Source: Cryobacterium sp. (GTDB lineage Bacteria; Actinomycetota; Actinomycetes; Actinomycetales; Microbacteriaceae). Taken from it: 41,128 bases of DNA. Numbering within the stretch: the stretch's first letter is position 1; every line of letters begins with the position of its first letter. Where the stretch lies: positions 1 through 41,128 of the forward strand of contig NZ_JAJAYI010000010.1 in the NCBI RefSeq assembly GCF_026786305.1, read 5' to 3'. Shown piece by piece: positions 1 to 7,683 of this stretch. A model generated the notes under the pieces. It searched no databases. It had not been told where the DNA came from and was given only the letters and a program-made list of their open reading frames with translations. Both the position numbers and the translations under genes were made by a program.

Positions 1-163
1 CATCTACTACGAAGACGACCTGCCCGAACAGTGGGCCGACTACTACAAGGCCAACGTCGAATTCTTCGACGACCTCGGATCCCCGGGCGGCGCCGCCAAG
101 ATCGGCGTACTCGCCAAAGACCACCCCGTCATCTCCGTGCTACCGCCGCAGGTTCAGTACTAA
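1..163 (+). CDS. fdxA: 7Fe ferredoxin FdxA, C-terminal part (5' end outside window)
   Basis: Only the last 53 residues are present, read from base 2 to a TAA at 161-163. They include EDDLPEQWADYYKANVEFF and the ending DHPVISVLPPQVQY, typical of the tail that follows the cluster-binding region of actinobacterial 7Fe (3Fe-4S/4Fe-4S) ferredoxins. The cysteine motifs lie upstream of the window. Such ferredoxins are small cytoplasmic electron carriers. The stop is 9 bp before dapC on the same strand, and a ferredoxin next to this aminotransferase is a recurrent actinobacterial pairing (fdxC-Rv1178 in M. tuberculosis, from memory). The family is secure; the exact symbol is inferred from the tail alone. 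Confidence 0.85.
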   Translation, partial: IYYEDDLPEQWADYYKANVEFFDDLGSPGGAAKIGVLAKDHPVISVLPPQVQY

Positions 164-172
164 GCGATTTTC

Positions 173-1273
173 GTGCTGAAGCCGCTTCCGGACTACCCCT
201 GGGACCAGATGGTCCCCTTTGCCACGCAGGCCCGGCAGCACGCCGACGGCATCGTCGACCTGTCGATCGGTTCGCCGGTCGATGCCACGCCCGACGTGGT
301 GCAGCAAGCGCTCCGCGCGGCAACGGATGCCCACGCCTACCCGCAAACCGTCGGTACGCCCGCCCTGCAGCTGGCGATCATCGCCTGGTATGCCCGGCGC
401 CGCGGTGTCACCGGCCTGCAACCCAAGAACGTGTTGCCCACGATCGGTTCCAAGGAACTCGTCGCGCTCATGCCGTTCATGCTCGGCCTCGGCGAGGGTG
501 ACGTGGTCGTGCACCCGCGCGCCGCATACCCGACCTACGCGATCGGCGCCGCTATCGCCGGCGCCACGGCCGTGGCCTCCGATGATCCGGCGGACTGGCC
601 CGATTCGACCAAACTGATCTGGCTCAACAGCCCGGGCAACCCGGATGGCCGGGTGCTGTCCGTTGACGAGCTGCGCGCCGCCGTTGCCCGCGCTCGAGAA
701 CTCGATGCGGTCATCGTCGGCGACGAATGCTACGCCGAGCTCGGTTGGGACGCCCCGTGGAATGCTGAGCCGATCCCGAGCATCCTCGACCCCCGGGTGA
801 TTGAGGGAGACCGACGCAAGATCGTGGCGATCTACTCGCTCAGCAAACAATCCAACATGGCGGGGTACCGGTCGGCCTTTGCCGCCGGCTGCAGCGGCGT
901 GCTCGAGCGACTGCTGACCGTGCGCAAGCACGCCGGGCTCATGCTCCCGGCACCGCTTCAGGCGGCCATGATAGCCGCCCTCGAAGACGACGAGCACGTG
1001 GCCGTGCAGAAGGAGCGCTACCGGGCCCGCCGTGAGACACTGCGACCGGCTCTGGAACGGGCCGGCTTTCGGATCGATCGCAGCGAGGCCGGGCTCTACC
1101 TCTGGGCGACCGAGGGGCGACCCGCGTGGGAATCCATTGAACGACTGGCCGCCCTGGGTATTCTGGCCGGTCCGGGGCAGTTCTACGGCGATATCTACCC
1201 GGAGCATGTGCGCTTCTCGCTCACCGCGACCGATGAGCGCATCGCTGCGGCCGCTGCACGCCTGCGTTCCTGA
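173..1273 (+). CDS. dapC: Succinyldiaminopimelate transaminase DapC
   Basis: A 366-residue class I/II PLP-dependent aminotransferase. It converts N-succinyl-2-amino-6-ketopimelate to N-succinyl-LL-diaminopimelate with glutamate, in the succinylase branch of lysine and peptidoglycan precursor synthesis. The N-terminus (LPDYPWDQMVPFATQA, then DGIVDLSIGSPVD) is typical of actinobacterial DapC. The PLP lysine is Lys225 in SLSKQSNMAGYR, and the WLNSPGNPDG segment near residue 150 is the usual cofactor-binding region. The GTG start gives the expected N-terminus, but no Shine-Dalgarno is visible; with only 9 bp after fdxA, coupled translation or re-initiation is plausible. dapD and dapE lie 4-6 kb downstream, supporting the specific assignment over a generic aminotransferase. 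Confidence 0.9.
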   Translation: MLKPLPDYPWDQMVPFATQARQHADGIVDLSIGSPVDATPDVVQQALRAATDAHAYPQTVGTPALQLAIIAWYARRRGVTGLQPKNVLPTIGSKELVALMPFMLGLGEGDVVVHPRAAYPTYAIGAAIAGATAVASDDPADWPDSTKLIWLNSPGNPDGRVLSVDELRAAVARARELDAVIVGDECYAELGWDAPWNAEPIPSILDPRVIEGDRRKIVAIYSLSKQSNMAGYRSAFAAGCSGVLERLLTVRKHAGLMLPAPLQAAMIAALEDDEHVAVQKERYRARRETLRPALERAGFRIDRSEAGLYLWATEGRPAWESIERLAALGILAGPGQFYGDIYPEHVRFSLTATDERIAAAAARLRS

Positions 1274-1320
1274 CGGTTTCCCCGAGTGCGGAATAGGCCC
1301 TGTGGACTATCACCAACGAA

Positions 1321-1363
1321 CCGCCCGAAGTCTTGGCTGATGCAACAGTAGGCGTTCGGGCGG
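1321..1363. promoter_or_regulatory. 9-bp inverted repeat between dapC and gltA
   Basis: CCGCCCGAA (1321-1329) and its exact reverse complement TTCGGGCGG (1355-1363) are separated by 25 nt. The second arm ends 2 nt before a possible -10 hexamer for gltA (1366-1371). No T-run follows, so a split operator or a long-loop RNA structure fits better than a standard terminator. The cognate protein is unknown. Confidence 0.4.
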
Positions 1364-1365
1364 AT

Positions 1366-1371
1366 TAGGCT
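1366..1371 (+). promoter_or_regulatory. Possible gltA -10 hexamer (TAGGCT)
   Basis: TAGGCT matches the actinobacterial TANNNT pattern and would place transcription start near 1378, giving a leader of about 90 nt before gltA. No convincing -35 is present at 16-18 bp. The adjacent inverted-repeat arm is the main reason to consider it. Confidence 0.3.
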
Positions 1372-1467
1372 GTAGTCGCGACAGAGTCGACCACAGCGGT
1401 TTCACCACTGGCCGTCTCGGTGACGCGTCGCCACATTTCATCCAGCAGTGATACCCGAGGAGGCTCC

Positions 1468-2793
1468 GTGACCGACGTCGCGCAGCACACAACATCCGGC
1501 GAACCGATGAGCGCTGACCCCAACAAGGTCACCCTGACTTTCCCCGGCGGGAGCGCAGAGTTCCCGATCCTGACCAGCGTGGACGGCGTGTCGAGCATCG
1601 ACATCTCCACCCTGACCAAGAAGACCGGCCTCACCACGTTGGACTACGGTTTCGTGAACACGGCGGCGACACGCTCCGCGATCACCTACATCGACGGCGA
1701 TGCCGGCATCCTGCGCTATCGCGGGTATCCGATCGAGCAGATCGCCCAGAACTCTAACTTTCTTGAGACGGCCTGGCTGCTCATCTACGGCGAGCTGCCC
1801 AGCGCGAGTGAACTCGCCAACTTTGACGATCGCATCCGCCACCACACGCTGTTGCACGAAGACATGCGCCGATTCTTTGATTCCCTGCCGCACAAGGCAC
1901 ACCCGATGAGCGTGCTCGCCTCCGGCGTCTCGGCCCTGTCGACGTTCTACCAGGACTCGCTCGACCCGAAAGACCCGGAGCAGGTCGAGATTTCGACCAT
2001 TCGCCTGCTGGCCAAGTTGCCGGTCATGGCCGCCTACGCGCACAAGAAAAGCATCGGTCAGGCTTTTCTCTACCCCGACAACTCCTTGAGCTTCGTCGAC
2101 AACTTTCTTATGCTCAACTTCGGCAACATGGCCGAGCCCTACGAGGTCAACCCGGTCGTCAGCAGGGCCCTTGAGCGCCTTCTCATGCTGCACGAAGACC
2201 ACGAGCAGAACGCGTCCACCTCAACCGTGCGTCTGGTCGGTTCGACCGAGGCCAACCTGTTCGCGTCGGTCTCGTCCGGCATCAACGCCCTGTTCGGCCC
2301 GCTGCATGGCGGTGCCAACGAAGCCGTGCTGTCGATGCTCGGCGAGATTCAGGCATCCGGTCAGGGCGTCGAAAAGTACGTCGAACGCGTCAAGAACAAA
2401 GAGCAGGGTGTGAAGCTCATGGGCTTTGGCCACCGGGTCTACAAGAACTACGACCCGCGCGCCACCCTGGTCAAGGAGAGCGCCCACGAGGTGCTCGCCG
2501 CTCTCGGCGTCAAGGACGACCTACTCGACATCGCTCAGGAGCTCGAGCACATCGCGCTGAGCGACGATTACTTCAAGGAACGTCGACTGTACCCCAACGT
2601 CGACTTCTATACCGGCGTCATCTACAAGGCGATGGGCTTTCCGACGCGTATGTTCACCGTCTTGTTCGCGATCGGCCGTCTACCCGGCTGGGTCGCGCAC
2701 TGGCGTGAGATGAACGAGGATCCGGCCACCAAGATCGGCCGCCCGCAGCAGCTCTACGTGGGCTCCCCGGCCCGCGACTACCCGCTCCGCTAG
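1468..2793 (+). CDS. gltA: Citrate synthase
   Basis: Type II-like citrate synthase condensing oxaloacetate and acetyl-CoA at the entry of the TCA cycle; cytoplasmic. From GTG 1468 it has 441 residues, close to the usual 430-440. Visible active-site segments are FGPLHGGANEAVL (histidine), MGFGHRVYKNYDPRA (second histidine and substrate arginine) and NVDFYTGVIYKAMGFP (catalytic aspartate). GTG 1468 is chosen because GAGGAGG (1457-1463) lies just upstream; reading further upstream to 1420 adds a serine-rich leader not expected in the family. ATG 1507 is an alternative without a good ribosome site. It is monocistronic and convergent with the acylase gene 32 bp away. Confidence 0.95.
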   Translation: MTDVAQHTTSGEPMSADPNKVTLTFPGGSAEFPILTSVDGVSSIDISTLTKKTGLTTLDYGFVNTAATRSAITYIDGDAGILRYRGYPIEQIAQNSNFLETAWLLIYGELPSASELANFDDRIRHHTLLHEDMRRFFDSLPHKAHPMSVLASGVSALSTFYQDSLDPKDPEQVEISTIRLLAKLPVMAAYAHKKSIGQAFLYPDNSLSFVDNFLMLNFGNMAEPYEVNPVVSRALERLLMLHEDHEQNASTSTVRLVGSTEANLFASVSSGINALFGPLHGGANEAVLSMLGEIQASGQGVEKYVERVKNKEQGVKLMGFGHRVYKNYDPRATLVKESAHEVLAALGVKDDLLDIAQELEHIALSDDYFKERRLYPNVDFYTGVIYKAMGFPTRMFTVLFAIGRLPGWVAHWREMNEDPATKIGRPQQLYVGSPARDYPLR

Positions 2794-2825
2794 ACGGTCC
2801 CCTCCCAGCAAACCCTCCTCATGAC

Positions 2826-5447
2826 CTACGAGGAAGGATCGAGGGTCAGCGTGTTGCTCGCGTCTGCGTTGATGGCGGCCGGAGTGAAGAGCCACGGGCG
2901 ACTCTCGTGGTCCCGCCAGAGCGGGGCCTGGTCGGTGTAGTTGGTGTGGAAGGCGTGACCGGATGCCCCGGTGAGGTTGATCCAGGTGGAGTCGTCGAAG
3001 TTGTCGAGGCTGACCACCTGCCGCATCGACGGTACCCAGTCCACCTGGTAGCCCCGCGTGGCATCCCAGCCGACCGCGTTCACGACGGCCGAGCCTCCGG
3101 CGAGCTCATAGGGCCCCCGGTTGAACAGCCACTCCAGCGGCGCGATCCCCGACTCGCCGAAGCTGGCATTCTTGAGCTCGAGCGTGTGGATGCTGCCCCA
3201 CCGCCAGTCTGTGGGGTTTGAGCCCATCAGGTCGGCGGCCTCCGCTGCGGCGTCCGTCATCACCCGTCGCAACATGCTGTCCTCGCCGACTGTGCCGTAG
3301 GCGGGGTTCGACCACCACGGGGAGTTCGGCTGATCGAGCAGGCTGGTGACCACGGAGAACGCGCGGTCACCGCCGGTGAGGGCTGCGCCCGCATCGATCT
3401 TGCCGGTGAACATGTCTGTGAGCAGCGTGCGCCAGATCACGTTGAAGTACGCAGCCGCCGCACTGTCCGCATCGACGTGGTAGTCCCACCCGTCGAGCAG
3501 CCTCTGAGCCTGGGCGGCGTTGCCGCTGAGCCTCACCTGCTGCAAGGCAGGAACGAGAGATGCGGCAATGGCACTGTAATTGTCCCCCTGAATCTCACTC
3601 ATCAACCGGCTGGTCAACGGGGTTTTCGCGGCGATGAGTTCTTGCAGCCGAGCCGTGATCTGGTTCGCCCGGTAGCCCAGATCCCAATCCGCGGTCAGCA
3701 GATAGGGATAACTTGCGTCGGCGGCCGCGTTATTGGCCGTGACGATGTACCCGCTCGGCGGATTGAACGTGCTCGGCAGGGCGTCAAAGGGAATGTACCC
3801 CGTCCAGCCGTACTGGCTGGTCCAGCCCGGCACAGGGAGCGTTCCGTTGCCGCTGGCCCGAATAGGAATGAGGCCGGGCGCCTGATAGCCGATATTTCCG
3901 TCGATGTCGGCATAGGTCAGATTCTGCGCCGGCACCTCGAACAGGGCGGCCGCGGCCCGAAAACTGGTCCAGTCGGTCGCCTGGTTCAGAGCGAAAATAG
4001 CGGATGCTGTTCGCCCCGGGGTCAGCGCCGTCCACTGCAACGACAGCTCATAGGTGGTCGGTTCAGCGCCGTCGATGGGCGGAGCGGGAGTTGGTAGCCC
4101 GGCCGCTGTGGGAAAGTCGCTCGCGATCTGGGGGTATGCGGTGCCTTCGAAACCGCTCAGGAGCGGACCACGTTCGGTGGCACGAATCTCGATTTTCACG
4201 TCGTCACCGCCAGCGACGGAAATCTTTTCGTCCCGCAGCAGCAGGGGCTTGGCCACACCGTCGAATTCGTAGCTGTCGCCGGTGACCTTCTCGATGTAGA
4301 GGTCAGCGACGTCGGGCCCGAGGTTGGTCAAGCCCCAGGCGATGCGCTCGTTGTGACCAATGATGATGCCGGGCATACCCGAGAAGCTGTACCCGGCGAC
4401 GTCGAACGGACAGTCCACGGTGATCGACTGGCAGCGCAGCCCCACCTGATACCAGACCGACGGTAGCGCTGGCCCGAGGTGCGGGTCATTGGCCAGCAGG
4501 GGCATGCCGGTGTCGGTCAATGCGCCGGAGACCACCCAGGAATTGGAGCCGATCTCGCCGCCCGCCGGCCCGAGAAGCTCCGGCACCGACCCGAGGTGTG
4601 CGCGCAGTTCCGAGAGGGCTCCAGCGTAGGAGCTGACATCAGCGGGCTCCTGCGCAGCAGGGACATCCGTCGAATCTGTGCCCGGCGCGGCATCGGCCGG
4701 CGCCCCGGCCGACGGCACGGTCACGGCCTGGCTGCCGGTGATGGTGGGGTGCTGGCCGACCGGAAAGTCGGGGTGCAGCTGGTTCACCTCGGCGGGGGTG
4801 AGAGTGGTCGAGAGCAGCGCCCGGTCAATCTCGTCGTCAAGGTTGGAACGCAGGTCCCAGGCCATGGCCTTCAACCACGCAACCGAGTCGGCCGGGGTCC
4901 ACGGTGCGACCTCATAGCCTGAGTTCTGGAAGCCGAGTACGGCATATTCGAGAGACAGGTCCGCGCCCTGATGGGTGTCGAGATAGGCGTTCACACCGTC
5001 GGCGTAGGACTGGTAATAGCCGAGGGTTACCGGGTCGAGCAGGGCTACTTCTTGCTCGGCGACGGCCCGCCAGCCCAGCGTGCGCACGAATGTGTCGGTG
5101 CCGACCTGGCTTTCTCCGAACAGTTCCGATAGGCGGCCGCTCGTGACGTGACGGCGAAAGTCCATCTCCCAGAAGCGGTCCTGGGCGTGCACGTAGCCCT
5201 CGGCCAGAAACAGGTCGGCCGCGGTCTTCGCCGTGATCTGAGGAATTCCGGCCTCGTCGCGGGTCACGGTCACCGCGCTCGACAGACCCGTGATGTCGAC
5301 GGTGCCCGACAGAGTGGGAAACGACCGCGTGACCGTCCAGACGCCGAGCCCGGCAGCGACCAGGACGAGGCTGGCCACGACCCCGAGCGCAATCATCACG
5401 CGCCGAACGCGACGGTGGCCCGTACTGCGTGGTGCGTCGGTGCCCAC
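2826..5447 (-). CDS. Penicillin-acylase-family N-terminal-nucleophile hydrolase, membrane-anchored
   Basis: An 873-residue member of the penicillin acylase/S45 family, which are autoprocessed amidases acting on penicillins, acyl-homoserine lactones or other amides. A short basic N-terminus precedes one hydrophobic segment (about residues 17-40), so the enzyme is probably extracytoplasmic and tethered. The N-terminal domain has TVTRDEAGIPQITA and EGYVHAQDRFWEMDFRR. The predicted nucleophile is Ser301 in GSNSWVVSG, preceded by an Ala/Pro/Ser-rich linker, as in the self-cleaving family; LLANDPHLG follows. GTG 5447 is preceded by GAGGGAG at 4 nt. It lies 87 bp downstream of dapD on the same strand and may be co-transcribed. 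The substrate cannot be read from sequence. Confidence 0.88.
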   Translation of the reverse strand: MGTDAPRSTGHRRVRRVMIALGVVASLVLVAAGLGVWTVTRSFPTLSGTVDITGLSSAVTVTRDEAGIPQITAKTAADLFLAEGYVHAQDRFWEMDFRRHVTSGRLSELFGESQVGTDTFVRTLGWRAVAEQEVALLDPVTLGYYQSYADGVNAYLDTHQGADLSLEYAVLGFQNSGYEVAPWTPADSVAWLKAMAWDLRSNLDDEIDRALLSTTLTPAEVNQLHPDFPVGQHPTITGSQAVTVPSAGAPADAAPGTDSTDVPAAQEPADVSSYAGALSELRAHLGSVPELLGPAGGEIGSNSWVVSGALTDTGMPLLANDPHLGPALPSVWYQVGLRCQSITVDCPFDVAGYSFSGMPGIIIGHNERIAWGLTNLGPDVADLYIEKVTGDSYEFDGVAKPLLLRDEKISVAGGDDVKIEIRATERGPLLSGFEGTAYPQIASDFPTAAGLPTPAPPIDGAEPTTYELSLQWTALTPGRTASAIFALNQATDWTSFRAAAALFEVPAQNLTYADIDGNIGYQAPGLIPIRASGNGTLPVPGWTSQYGWTGYIPFDALPSTFNPPSGYIVTANNAAADASYPYLLTADWDLGYRANQITARLQELIAAKTPLTSRLMSEIQGDNYSAIAASLVPALQQVRLSGNAAQAQRLLDGWDYHVDADSAAAAYFNVIWRTLLTDMFTGKIDAGAALTGGDRAFSVVTSLLDQPNSPWWSNPAYGTVGEDSMLRRVMTDAAAEAADLMGSNPTDWRWGSIHTLELKNASFGESGIAPLEWLFNRGPYELAGGSAVVNAVGWDATRGYQVDWVPSMRQVVSLDNFDDSTWINLTGASGHAFHTNYTDQAPLWRDHESRPWLFTPAAINADASNTLTLDPSS

Positions 5448-5534
5448 AGCACTCCCTCGTGTGGTGGGCTACCCGAGTGGATGCCGCTTCTCGGATGCTA
5501 GCGGAACCCGCCGACATCCGCTGGGCACGAGGTA

Positions 5535-6527
5535 CTACACGTGCAGCGCGGCGTTCAGGGTGATGCCGCTGCCCGTGCGTGCGAGCACCTCGACAGCGCC
5601 CGAGATGGAGTTGCGTCGGAACAGCAGGTTCGGCACGCCCGAGAGTTCGACCGCTTTCACCGTGGGCCGGGTGCCGTCTGCTGTGACCGGTTCGCCGACC
5701 AGAACAACCTTGGTGCCGGCCGTGACGTAGAGCCCGGCCTCCACAACGCTGTCCTCACCGATGGCGATACCCACACCGGAGTTAGCGCCGAGCAGGGCGC
5801 GGGCGCCGATCGAGATGCGCTGGGTGCCGCCCCCAGACAGAGTGCCCATAATGGATGCACCGCCACCGATATCGGCGCCGTCACCGACCACGACACCCTG
5901 CGAGATACGGCCCTCGACCATCGAGGAGCCGAGGGTTCCGGCGTTGAAATTGACGAAGCCTTCGTGCATCACGGTGGTGCCGGGGGCGAGGTGGGCGCCA
6001 AGCCGTACCCGGGAGGCATCCGCTATTCTCACGCCGGCCGGCACGACGTAGTCGAGCAGTGGCGGAAACTTGTCGACGCCGCTGGCCTGAATGCCGGCGC
6101 GCTGTAGGGTCGCACGCAGGCGCGCGAAGTCGACTGGCCGGATGGGGCCGGCGTTGGTCCAGACCACCGTCGGCAGGTGCGCGAAGATGGCGTCGAGGTT
6201 GATGCTGTTTGGCAGAACGAGCAGGTGGGACAGCAGGTGCAGCCGCAGGTAGGCATCCGACGTGCTCGCCGGTGCGGTGTCGAGCCTGATCTCCACAGTG
6301 ACGGCCTCGAGGCGCACCGCACGGCGGGCATCATCGCCGGTCGCTTCGCTGAGCTCGGCCGGAACAATCCAGCGATCGCGGCCGGTCGGCAGCGCGCCGA
6401 GCGCCGGGGACGGAAACCAGGTGTCGAGCACGGTGCCGTCGGCGGTGGCAACGGTCGCTAGACCATACCCCCAGGCCTGGGTCGGTGTCGCGTCAGCAAG
6501 GGCGTTTTCGGAAACAACGGGGGGCAT
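5535..6527 (-). CDS. dapD: 2,3,4,5-tetrahydropyridine-2,6-dicarboxylate N-succinyltransferase DapD
   Basis: A 330-residue actinobacterial-type DapD that transfers succinyl from succinyl-CoA to tetrahydrodipicolinate, committing it to the succinylase route to meso-diaminopimelate. The N-terminal half carries [22 protein letters not shown]. The C-terminal half is a left-handed beta-helix made of hexapeptide repeats ([20 protein letters not shown], then [18 protein letters not shown]). The [20 protein letters not shown] stretch is typical of this group. The ATG at 6527 has no Shine-Dalgarno but sits 6 nt after a TAATCT hexamer, so a leaderless mRNA is likely. It is divergent from dapE with only 17 bp between start codons. 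Confidence 0.95.
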   Translation of the reverse strand: MPPVVSENALADATPTQAWGYGLATVATADGTVLDTWFPSPALGALPTGRDRWIVPAELSEATGDDARRAVRLEAVTVEIRLDTAPASTSDAYLRLHLLSHLLVLPNSINLDAIFAHLPTVVWTNAGPIRPVDFARLRATLQRAGIQASGVDKFPPLLDYVVPAGVRIADASRVRLGAHLAPGTTVMHEGFVNFNAGTLGSSMVEGRISQGVVVGDGADIGGGASIMGTLSGGGTQRISIGARALLGANSGVGIAIGEDSVVEAGLYVTAGTKVVLVGEPVTADGTRPTVKAVELSGVPNLLFRRNSISGAVEVLARTGSGITLNAALHV

Positions 6528-6544
6528 ACCTCTAGATTAGTAGG
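6528..6544. promoter_or_regulatory. Symmetric divergent leaderless promoter for dapD and dapE
   Basis: The entire 17-bp space between the dapD ATG and the dapE GTG holds two overlapping -10-like hexamers. TAGATT lies on + at 6533-6538, followed by 6 nt and GTG. TAATCT lies on - at 6539-6534, followed by 6 nt and ATG. TANNNTA is its own reverse-complement pattern, so one 7-bp core can fire both ways. Transcription would start at the first base of each coding sequence. No clear -35 is seen on either side; both would fall inside the coding regions. Confidence 0.7.
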
Positions 6545-7666
6545 GTGACTTCTACGACTCCGGCTCCGTCCACTCCCGCGAAACTCACCGTGCTTGACCT
6601 CACGGCCACGTCAATCGAACTGACCAGGCAAATCTGCGACATGGAGTCGGTCTCGGGCAATGAGACCGCCCTCGCCGACGCGATCGTCGCCGCCCTTGAC
6701 GGGTTCGACCATCTCGAGATCATTCGCGACGGCGACACCGTCGTCGCCCGCACGAACCTGGGCCGCGCGCAGCGCGTCGTCATCGCCGGGCATATCGACA
6801 CCGTGCCGCTCAACGGCAACCTGCCCACCCGCTACGAGACCATCGATGGCACCGAGTACCTCTGGGGCCGCGGCACCGTCGATATGAAGGCCGGCGTGGC
6901 TGTGCAGCTGAAGCTCGCCGCCGAACTGAGCAGCCCCGGAGTCGACGTGACCTGGATGTGGTACGACCACGAAGAGGTCTCTGACGACCTCAACGGCCTT
7001 GGCCGTCTGGCCCGCAACCGTCCCGACCTGTTCGCGGGCGATTTCGCCATTCTCGGCGAGCCGACCAAGAGCCAGGTCGAGGGCGGCTGCAACGGCAACC
7101 TGCGCGTGGAAATTCGAACCTTTGGCCTGCGCTCGCACTCCGCGCGCAGCTGGGTCGGCGACAACGCCATCCACAAGGCCGCCCCGATACTCAACATTCT
7201 GGCCCAGTACCAGGCTCGCGAGGTCGAGGTCGAAGGCCTCGTCTACCGGGAAGGACTGAACGCGGTCGGCATCACCGGCGGCGTCGCCGGCAACATCATC
7301 CCCGACGAATGCATGGTGCACGTCAACTACCGATTCGCCCCGAGCCGCAGCGGCGACGACGCCGTCATCCACCTGCGCGAGCTGTTCGCCGGCTACGAGC
7401 TCACCGTCGTGGACCGCGCCGAGGGCGCCCGCCCCGGCCTCGACGCCCCCCTCGCCCGAGACTTTTTGAACGCCGTCGGCGGCGTCGCCACGCCCAAATA
7501 CGGCTGGACCGACGTCGCCCGCTTCTCCGCCCTCGATGTTCCGGCCGTCAACTATGGCCCCGGCGACCCGCTCAAGGCGCACGCCGACGACGAACGCGTG
7601 GCCGTAGCCGAGATCACGGCCTGCGAAAACGGCCTGCGCGCCTGGCTGAGCCCTTCCGTTCGCTAA
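6545..7666 (+). CDS. dapE: Succinyl-diaminopimelate desuccinylase DapE
   Basis: A 373-residue M20-family di-zinc peptidase that hydrolyses N-succinyl-LL-diaminopimelate to LL-diaminopimelate and succinate. Metal and catalytic residues are all visible: His83 and Asp85 in AGHIDTVP, Asp113 in GRGTVDMKAG, Glu143/Glu144 in YDHEEV, Glu172 in ILGEPT, and His346 in GDPLKAHADDER. The dimerisation domain lies in between (FGLRSHSARSW onward). The GTG start has no Shine-Dalgarno and is predicted to be the first transcribed codon. It is divergent from dapD and 17 bp ahead of a membrane protein gene that is probably co-transcribed. Length is normal for actinobacterial DapE. Confidence 0.95.
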   Translation: MTSTTPAPSTPAKLTVLDLTATSIELTRQICDMESVSGNETALADAIVAALDGFDHLEIIRDGDTVVARTNLGRAQRVVIAGHIDTVPLNGNLPTRYETIDGTEYLWGRGTVDMKAGVAVQLKLAAELSSPGVDVTWMWYDHEEVSDDLNGLGRLARNRPDLFAGDFAILGEPTKSQVEGGCNGNLRVEIRTFGLRSHSARSWVGDNAIHKAAPILNILAQYQAREVEVEGLVYREGLNAVGITGGVAGNIIPDECMVHVNYRFAPSRSGDDAVIHLRELFAGYELTVVDRAEGARPGLDAPLARDFLNAVGGVATPKYGWTDVARFSALDVPAVNYGPGDPLKAHADDERVAVAEITACENGLRAWLSPSVR

Positions 7667-7683
7667 CCACACTCACACGCCCG

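Noticed and set aside
140..1207. Long open frame antisense to dapC (355 codons)
   Set aside because: High-GC shadow of a clearly identified gene; composition is Gly/Arg/His-rich without family resemblance. The same holds for long antisense frames over adnA, adnB, adhP, mrp, pepP and UPF0182.
2812..2846. Hairpin between gltA and the acylase gene (ACCCTC...GAGGGT)
   Set aside because: Only 6 bp with a long loop, partly inside the acylase coding end; too weak to call a terminator.
7309..7683. Upstream extension of the membrane mannosyltransferase-like gene
   Set aside because: The extra residues are extremely Arg/Pro-rich and read through dapE in another frame; ATG 7684 gives a normal N-terminus.
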